A DNA stretch of 37,724 nt from Candidatus Omnitrophota bacterium. Its GTDB lineage: Bacteria; Omnitrophota; Koll11; Tantalellales; Tantalellaceae. Below the pieces are notes generated by a model. That model was not told where the DNA came from. It did no database searches and saw only the letters and a list, made by a program, of their open reading frames with translations. The stretch's first letter is position 1; every line of letters begins with the position of its first letter. The stretch lies in contig JADGBB010000007.1 of NCBI GenBank assembly GCA_015231715.1, positions 1 through 37,724 on the forward strand. The letters run 5' to 3'. Below are positions 33,614-37,724 of the stretch, one piece after another. Both the position numbers and the translations under genes were made by a program.

Positions 33614-35395
33614 TTAAACTAAAACAGCTTTTTGAAGTTTTCTAACCGAGTTGCAGACAAAGATTTCGTCTGCGTTTCGAAGGTGTTCTATTTTTAAGAC
33701 TTTTTCTTCTAGGTGAAAGGGCTGAGTTTTAAGTAAATATTCTCTATAGACACCCGGCAGAAGTCCGCATGATACGGGCGGCGTAAAATGTTTGCCGCCC
33801 TTTCTTAAAATAATATTACTGATACATCCTTCAGTAAGCTCGTCTTTTTCGTTTGTGAAAATATGATCAAAAATATTTTTATCTTTGTATTTCAACAATT
33901 CTTCATTGTATGTTCTTCTGCTAGTGGTTTTATGTTTAAGCAGAAAATTATCATGCAGTAATTTCTTGTCGGATAGCATGATGTTAACCGTATCGGAAAC
34001 GGGCTTTTCTAAAATAGAATAACTTAATTCCGCGGAGCCGTCTTTATTTAAAAGCATGCGAACCTTATATTTAGAAGACGATTTAAAGCTTTTGGCTGTT
34101 GCATCTAAAAGATCTTTTAACTTTTTCTCCTCGAAGGTAAATCCAAAAAACAAACTACTGTCAGCCAGGCGTTTAAGATGCAGTTCTACCAGAAAATAGT
34201 TGCCGTCTTCCCATAATAGCGTTTCGATAAGGGAAAGTTCATCTTTAGTCGCGCCGGTTAAAAATGAGCCTTTTAATAAACATTCGTCATATTCTTTTTT
34301 ACCGTCGGAATCAATGACTATCCCGCTGCCGATACCAAGCTCGCATTTTTTTGTTTTGTTGTCCATGAGAACGGTACGGATGCATATATTGAATTGAGAG
34401 TGTCCGTTAGGAAGAATATAACCCATGCTTCCGGTATAGATCTTTCTTTCAGACTTTTCAAGGTCTTTAATGATTTCCATTGTACGTTTTTTGGGAGCAC
34501 CTGTAACAGATCCCGATGGGAAAATACCTTTAAAGATCTCGTGCCATGAAATATTGTCTTTTAAAATAGACTTAACAGAAGAGGTCATTTGGAACAAGGT
34601 TGAATATTTTTCTATATTAAAAACATCGGATGTAACAACACTGCCGGGCTTTGAGATCTTACCGAGATCATTTCTTAAAAGATCTACTATCATTATGTTT
34701 TCAGATCTGTCTTTTGCGGAATTTTTAAGAGTTTCTTCTAAGTTTAGATCTTCATCAATTGTTTCGCCGCGTTTTAATGTTCCTTTCATGGGCTTTACAA
34801 GCATTTCATTGTTTGTGCGTTTAAAGAACAATTCCGGAGAAAGAGAATAAATAGAAGAATGATCCATTTCGAAAAAAGAAGTATAAGGTGCATGCTGTCT
34901 TTCAAGCAAAGTGTTAAAAAAAGTTTCTTCGCAGCCATCAAAATCGAACTCATATTTAAATGTTTGGTTAACTTGATAGGTATTGCCGGATCTTAAGTTA
35001 TCTTTTATTATATCGATATCCGAACAATATTCATCACAAGATAAACTGTATTTTTGGTTTTTAAGTGAAAATGATCTCCCGCCGGATTTTTTCTCTAAAA
35101 GATGAACGAGTTTGGATAATGGTATTTTATGGATAGAAGGATAAACACCAAAAGCTAAAAACGGAAAATCACTTTTCATTTTATAAGGGATCTCCATGAA
35201 ATGATAACCTAATTCATAAGAGAGAAAACCGCATACAAAAAAGCCGTCTTTAAGCGCTTTTTCGATAAGATCAAAACTTTTTTTTATAAGATGAGCGTCA
35301 TGGCAAGTGATTATTTCAAGGGGGTCTCCGCAAATGAGAGCTTCAGTTTCGCCTGAATGAAAAGTATCTGTAAACATAATAAAGGTATTGTTCAT
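33614..35395 (-). CDS. Fused aminodeoxychorismate synthase component I and lyase (PabB-PabC)
   Basis: The 593-residue protein joins a chorismate-binding domain (about 110-375; 'FPSGSVTGAPKKRTMEIIKD', 'GSGIVIDSDGKKEYDECLLK') to a class IV aminotransferase domain (about 390-593; 'LHLKRLADSSLFFGF', 'TEGCISNIILRKG'), with PLP lysine K489 in 'LKHKTTSRRTYNEEL'. PabB aminates chorismate and PabC releases pyruvate, giving p-aminobenzoate for folate. I start at the ATG at 35395: upstream in-frame codons to 35509 add 38 residues unlike the family, and a promoter sits right at 35395. No glutaminase subunit (pabA) gene is in the window. It converges on the rubrerythrin gene with 4 bases between stops. 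Confidence 0.9.
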   Translation of the reverse strand: MNNTFIMFTDTFHSGETEALICGDPLEIITCHDAHLIKKSFDLIEKALKDGFFVCGFLSYELGYHFMEIPYKMKSDFPFLAFGVYPSIHKIPLSKLVHLLEKKSGGRSFSLKNQKYSLSCDEYCSDIDIIKDNLRSGNTYQVNQTFKYEFDFDGCEETFFNTLLERQHAPYTSFFEMDHSSIYSLSPELFFKRTNNEMLVKPMKGTLKRGETIDEDLNLEETLKNSAKDRSENIMIVDLLRNDLGKISKPGSVVTSDVFNIEKYSTLFQMTSSVKSILKDNISWHEIFKGIFPSGSVTGAPKKRTMEIIKDLEKSERKIYTGSMGYILPNGHSQFNICIRTVLMDNKTKKCELGIGSGIVIDSDGKKEYDECLLKGSFLTGATKDELSLIETLLWEDGNYFLVELHLKRLADSSLFFGFTFEEKKLKDLLDATAKSFKSSSKYKVRMLLNKDGSAELSYSILEKPVSDTVNIMLSDKKLLHDNFLLKHKTTSRRTYNEELLKYKDKNIFDHIFTNEKDELTEGCISNIILRKGGKHFTPPVSCGLLPGVYREYLLKTQPFHLEEKVLKIEHLRNADEIFVCNSVRKLQKAVLV

Positions 35396-35401
35396 AAAAA
35401 T

Positions 35402-35430
35402 AATAATAGCACAGAATAAGGTGAATGTCG
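35402..35430 (-). promoter_or_regulatory. Promoter of the pabB-pabC fusion, leaderless
   Basis: On the minus strand TCGACA (35425-35430), a 17-base spacer and TATTAT (35402-35407). The A of the ATG at 35395 is seven bases beyond the -10, exactly the expected transcription start. Confidence 0.62.
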
Positions 35431-35522
35431 ACGTACGAGAAAAGGAAGCCATATTTTCATTGTTTTTGTGTTTAATGTATAGTAAATTATCAGATACTAT
35501 TTGAAACAAAGGGGAATGAAAT

Positions 35523-35678
35523 ATGTCATGGATCTGTCCATATCAAGATAAAGATGATAGATGTACAATGCTGCAAAAAAAATGTGTAGTTCTCCAAAAA
35601 GGCTGCGCCCTCGCCGGCAAGGTGAAAAAAGCGCCGCAACCGTGTAATAGCGGCAGCGGGAAAAGAGCTCAATATTAA
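35523..35678 (+). CDS. Small cysteine-rich protein
   Basis: A 51-residue protein starting MSWICPYQDKDDRCTMLQKK and containing 'CVVLQKGCALAGKV' and 'PQPCNSG'. Five cysteines (residues 5, 14, 21, 28 and 41) suggest zinc or Fe-S binding. The ATG has AAAGGGGAA upstream. It is cytoplasmic by lack of a signal peptide. I do not recognise a named family, though the CPYQ...C...C....GC layout seems familiar from short uncharacterised bacterial proteins. It lies divergent from the PabB gene and 26 bases before tRNA-Arg. Confidence 0.65.
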   Translation: MSWICPYQDKDDRCTMLQKKCVVLQKGCALAGKVKKAPQPCNSGSGKRAQY

Positions 35679-35704
35679 AGCAGTACTGTGATTCAAATTT
35701 AAGT

Positions 35705-35781
35705 GTGCCTGTAGCTCAGCTGGATAGAGTAGTTGCCTACGAAGCAATTGGTCGCAGGTTCGAATCCTGCCAGGCACGCCA
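35705..35781 (+). tRNA. tRNA-Arg (anticodon ACG)
   Basis: All four arms fold: acceptor GTGCCTG/CAGGCAC, D-stem GCTC/GAGT, anticodon stem GTTGC/GCAAT with loop CTACGAA (anticodon ACG, Arg, CGN codons), variable TGGTC, and T-arm GCAGG-TTCGAAT-CCTGC. The discriminator G is followed by an encoded CCA. A34 would be converted to inosine by TadA. Its 3' end is duplicated at 37607-37620. Confidence 0.97.
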
Positions 35782-35783
35782 TT
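35770..35783 (+). repeat. Left attachment-like repeat, attL (tRNA 3' end)
   Basis: CCAGGCACGCCATT, the last part of tRNA-Arg plus its CCA and two following bases, is identical to 37607-37620. The two copies bound the 1.8-kb mini-island. Confidence 0.72.
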
Positions 35784-35792
35784 CGTTAGAAC

Positions 35793-36272
35793 CTAGCGTA
35801 AGTAAATATTTTTAGTAAGGCAGATTGCTGTTTTTAAGTTTGGTGATATCGTATTTTTTAAATATTTTGTTGAATACAGAAAAGTAACAGCGGAAGTTAT
35901 GTTTAGAACGATCAAAGGATAAAAGAACAAAGGATTAAATCCCCTCACTACCAATATAGTATAAAGCCTTTCAATCACTATCAAAATAAGGCACACAACC
36001 CAATAACTGATTACTAGATTAACAACAAATGTTTTTCTTTTAATAATGCCGATCAAGATTAACAAATTTAATATCATCAACAAATAGCAAGGAATAAGGA
36101 CCTGCAAAGATTGCATAAGTAACAATTGAGGGTTCGGCACAGCAGGGTCTCCATTAAATGCCGCACTTGTAAATGCAAAACAATATATGGATAAGAAGAA
36201 AGTAAAAAGAATGAACAGGATATTTATTGCCACCCATATCAATATGATTATCCCTCTCCAGGCCTTGTTCAT
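35793..36272 (-). CDS. Four-helix membrane protein of unknown function
   Basis: The 159-residue protein has four hydrophobic helices (about 8-33, 48-72, 80-100 and 112-135) and a short basic C-terminal tail. The start has CGGAG five bases upstream. I do not recognise a family. It follows the ATPase gene by 12 bases in the same direction and the two probably form one transcript within the tRNA-bounded island. Its stop lies just 10 bases from the left repeat, as expected for a cargo gene at the end of an inserted element. Confidence 0.65.
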   Translation of the reverse strand: MNKAWRGIIILIWVAINILFILFTFFLSIYCFAFTSAAFNGDPAVPNPQLLLMQSLQVLIPCYLLMILNLLILIGIIKRKTFVVNLVISYWVVCLILIVIERLYTILVVRGFNPLFFYPLIVLNITSAVTFLYSTKYLKNTISPNLKTAICLTKNIYLR

Positions 36273-36284
36273 TCTATCTCCGGG

Positions 36285-37478
36285 TTAAAATAAATTTAAA
36301 ACATCCATCTCAAAAAATTCTTCCAAAGGTATTCCGGTCCCGCCAACAACTTTTGATTTTGACGCGGGATATTTTTTTTTGAATTTTTCGAGCCCTGATA
36401 TATTTGTTTTTTTTCGGCCGCTTTTTATCTCAAGGGCAACCATTTTTTCGCCATATTGCAGAACAAAGTCTACTTCGTAATTACCATCACGCCAATAGAA
36501 CACTTCGATATTGTATTTTTCTGATTCGTTTATCATGTATGCTCCAGCCGCGGTTTCGACTAACCGCCCCCATTGATCCCTGTTACTGGTAAAGTCTTTT
36601 TTTGAGATGTTTTTTAAGGCAGTCATTAATGCCGTATTAAGCGGGATCCATTTGGGGATTGATGTTTTTTTTCTCAAAGCGCCGCCGGAGAATTTTTGTA
36701 ACCCTTTTATTAAAAATGCAGATTCAAATAAGTGTTGATATGTGGCAAGAGTTGTTGTGTTCCCGGCATCAGCTAATTGACCGAGCATTTTTGTGTACGA
36801 AAGTATCTGTCCTCCATATTCACAGGCTAAAACAAAAAGTTGTCTGAGTAATGCTGGTTTTTCTACTCTATTGAGCATGAGAATATCTTTAGATAATGTT
36901 GTTTCGATCAATGAGTCTCTAACATAATTCCCCCATCTCAACTCATCTTTTATGAGTAAAGCAGCTCCCGGATAACCTCCAAAGTAAATAAAATCCTCAA
37001 ATCCCCAATTAAAGCATTTTTTTACTTCTTTCCATGTCCAGTGAGAAATTCTTAATAGTTCAAAACGCCCGGCAAGACTTTCATTAATTCCCTTGTTAAT
37101 TAGCAAAGCGGAGGATCCCAAAATAACAACCTTGATATTGGTTCCGTTTTTTGTATCTTCATCCCATAATCTTTTTACTTCTTCTGACCATCTGTCTATT
37201 TTTTGTACTTCATCTAACACAAGTATAACTTCCGGAACACTTTTTAGTTTTAACCTTGCCTTTTCCCAATTTTCTTCTATCCATGAAATGGAGGGAGGTG
37301 CAGGCAAATCGGCTGCTGCGTAAATACTCTCTACTTTAATATCTTCTAGAACTTGTCTAATAGCCGTCGTTTTGCCTACTTGTCTAGGACCATTGATTAT
37401 CTGAAGAAATTGTCTCTTTTCTATCAACCTATCTAAAACAATTCTTGTCACATCTCTTTTAAACAAAGGAAGTTGCAC
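36285..37478 (-). CDS. AAA ATPase with DUF4143 domain
   Basis: The 397-residue protein has an N-terminal AAA_14 ATPase: Walker A 'NGPRQVGKTTAIRQ' and Walker B 'VILVLDEVQKIDRW', with 'LGSSALLINKGINESLAGRF'. The C-terminal DUF4143 part contains 'YWRDGNYEVDFVLQYGEKMV' and 'ALEIKSG', a PD-(D/E)xK nuclease-like core (D..EIK). The family is common, often strain-variable and horizontally moved; the precise function is unknown. I start at GTG 37478 because AGGAG lies seven bases upstream; a TTG at 37499 would add seven residues. A promoter is visible further upstream. With the membrane protein below it, this is the cargo of the island at tRNA-Arg. Confidence 0.88.
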   Translation of the reverse strand: MQLPLFKRDVTRIVLDRLIEKRQFLQIINGPRQVGKTTAIRQVLEDIKVESIYAAADLPAPPSISWIEENWEKARLKLKSVPEVILVLDEVQKIDRWSEEVKRLWDEDTKNGTNIKVVILGSSALLINKGINESLAGRFELLRISHWTWKEVKKCFNWGFEDFIYFGGYPGAALLIKDELRWGNYVRDSLIETTLSKDILMLNRVEKPALLRQLFVLACEYGGQILSYTKMLGQLADAGNTTTLATYQHLFESAFLIKGLQKFSGGALRKKTSIPKWIPLNTALMTALKNISKKDFTSNRDQWGRLVETAAGAYMINESEKYNIEVFYWRDGNYEVDFVLQYGEKMVALEIKSGRKKTNISGLEKFKKKYPASKSKVVGGTGIPLEEFFEMDVLNLF

Positions 37479-37531
37479 GCCATTTCTCCTTTTACTCAAA
37501 GCATTGAGCAGTTTTACGCTAAATATTATTT

Positions 37532-37560
37532 AATATATCTAGATTTTTTGTAAAAGTCAA
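37532..37560 (-). promoter_or_regulatory. Promoter of the DUF4143 ATPase gene
   Basis: On the minus strand TTGACT (37555-37560), a 17-base spacer and TATATT (37532-37537), about 55 bases upstream of the GTG start. Confidence 0.62.
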
Positions 37561-37585
37561 TTTTTTAAGCTAAAAAATCATCCAT

Positions 37586-37620
37586 GCAGGTTCTAATCTT
37601 ACTTACCCAGGCACGCCATT
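37586..37620 (+). repeat. Right attachment-like repeat, attR (degenerate tRNA 3' end)
   Basis: GCAGGTTCTAATC (37586-37598) matches the tRNA T-arm at 35754-35766 with one mismatch, and CCAGGCACGCCATT (37607-37620) matches 35770-35783 exactly, with a few extra bases between. This is a decayed copy of the tRNA 3' end and marks the far boundary of the island. The remaining bases to 37724 show no gene. Confidence 0.72.
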
Positions 37621-37724
37621 TTTATCACTGTCCGAGAACTCATTGAAATAACGCAACTTATACTCTTTCTGGGGAACCCCCTAAATTACATTTTAGAACT
37701 TTTTTAACATTTGTAATTACATTT

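Noticed and set aside
35396..35509. 38-residue N-terminal extension of the PabB-PabC protein
   Set aside because: It lies across a good minus-strand promoter and is unlike the family; the ATG at 35395 is at the expected transcription start.
1..37724. CRISPR array or prophage
   Set aside because: No regularly spaced repeats, cas genes, phage structural genes or integrase were seen.

Overview
The window is an AT-rich bacterial chromosome segment encoding about 31 protein genes and one tRNA. It points to a Gram-negative anaerobe: an AsmA-type envelope protein, RmuC, HflK/HflC, a class III (oxygen-sensitive) ribonucleotide reductase and a rubrerythrin-like protein. The 2288-residue protein joins a PPDK-like module to a HAD-like region and ends in a segment I associate with giant proteins of Candidatus Omnitrophota (OP3). 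I infer that phylum or a close relative from protein style only; no marker gene is present.

Layout. 1-4813: a partial AsmA gene (minus) is divergent from an unusual two-component pair, a periplasmic TPR/jelly-roll histidine kinase and an OmpR/PhoB-type regulator. A small gene follows, preceded by three exact-register 11-bp direct repeats that look like a regulator site, and closed by a clear terminator. 4834-6990: a dispersed palindromic repeat, a secreted repeat peptide with a CCGTC tail, a T4-endonuclease-V-like glycosylase, a second repeat copy, then an Rrf2 regulator with a TauE/SafE transporter. 7053-10209: an ABC exporter and a MATE efflux pump. 10225-10429: a non-coding element with perfect terminal inverted repeats (MITE or structured RNA). 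10520-17386: the giant protein, followed by a secreted unknown, pyruvoyl arginine decarboxylase, a small membrane protein and a chemoreceptor.

20594-24478: YhcH-like protein, a third repeat copy, AlkD-type DNA repair and a P-type proton ATPase. 24650-27660: an NrdR-type operator and the nrdD-nrdG region, in which the glycyl-radical end of NrdD lies in a separate small reading frame. 27694-33609: a CBS protein, RmuC, then HflK-HflC-histidine kinase-CBS-rubrerythrin in one direction. 33614-35395: a fused PabB-PabC gene (minus). 35523-37620: a 51-residue Cys-rich protein, tRNA-Arg(ACG), and a small island (membrane protein plus AAA/DUF4143 ATPase) bounded by the tRNA 3' end and a duplicated copy of it.

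The most notable points are the split NrdD, the giant phosphotransferase-like protein, the inverted-repeat element, the tRNA-bounded mini-island, the 11-bp repeat operator, and recurring promoters placed so close to the start codon that the mRNAs should be leaderless. All calls come from reading sequence and motifs; no database search was run.
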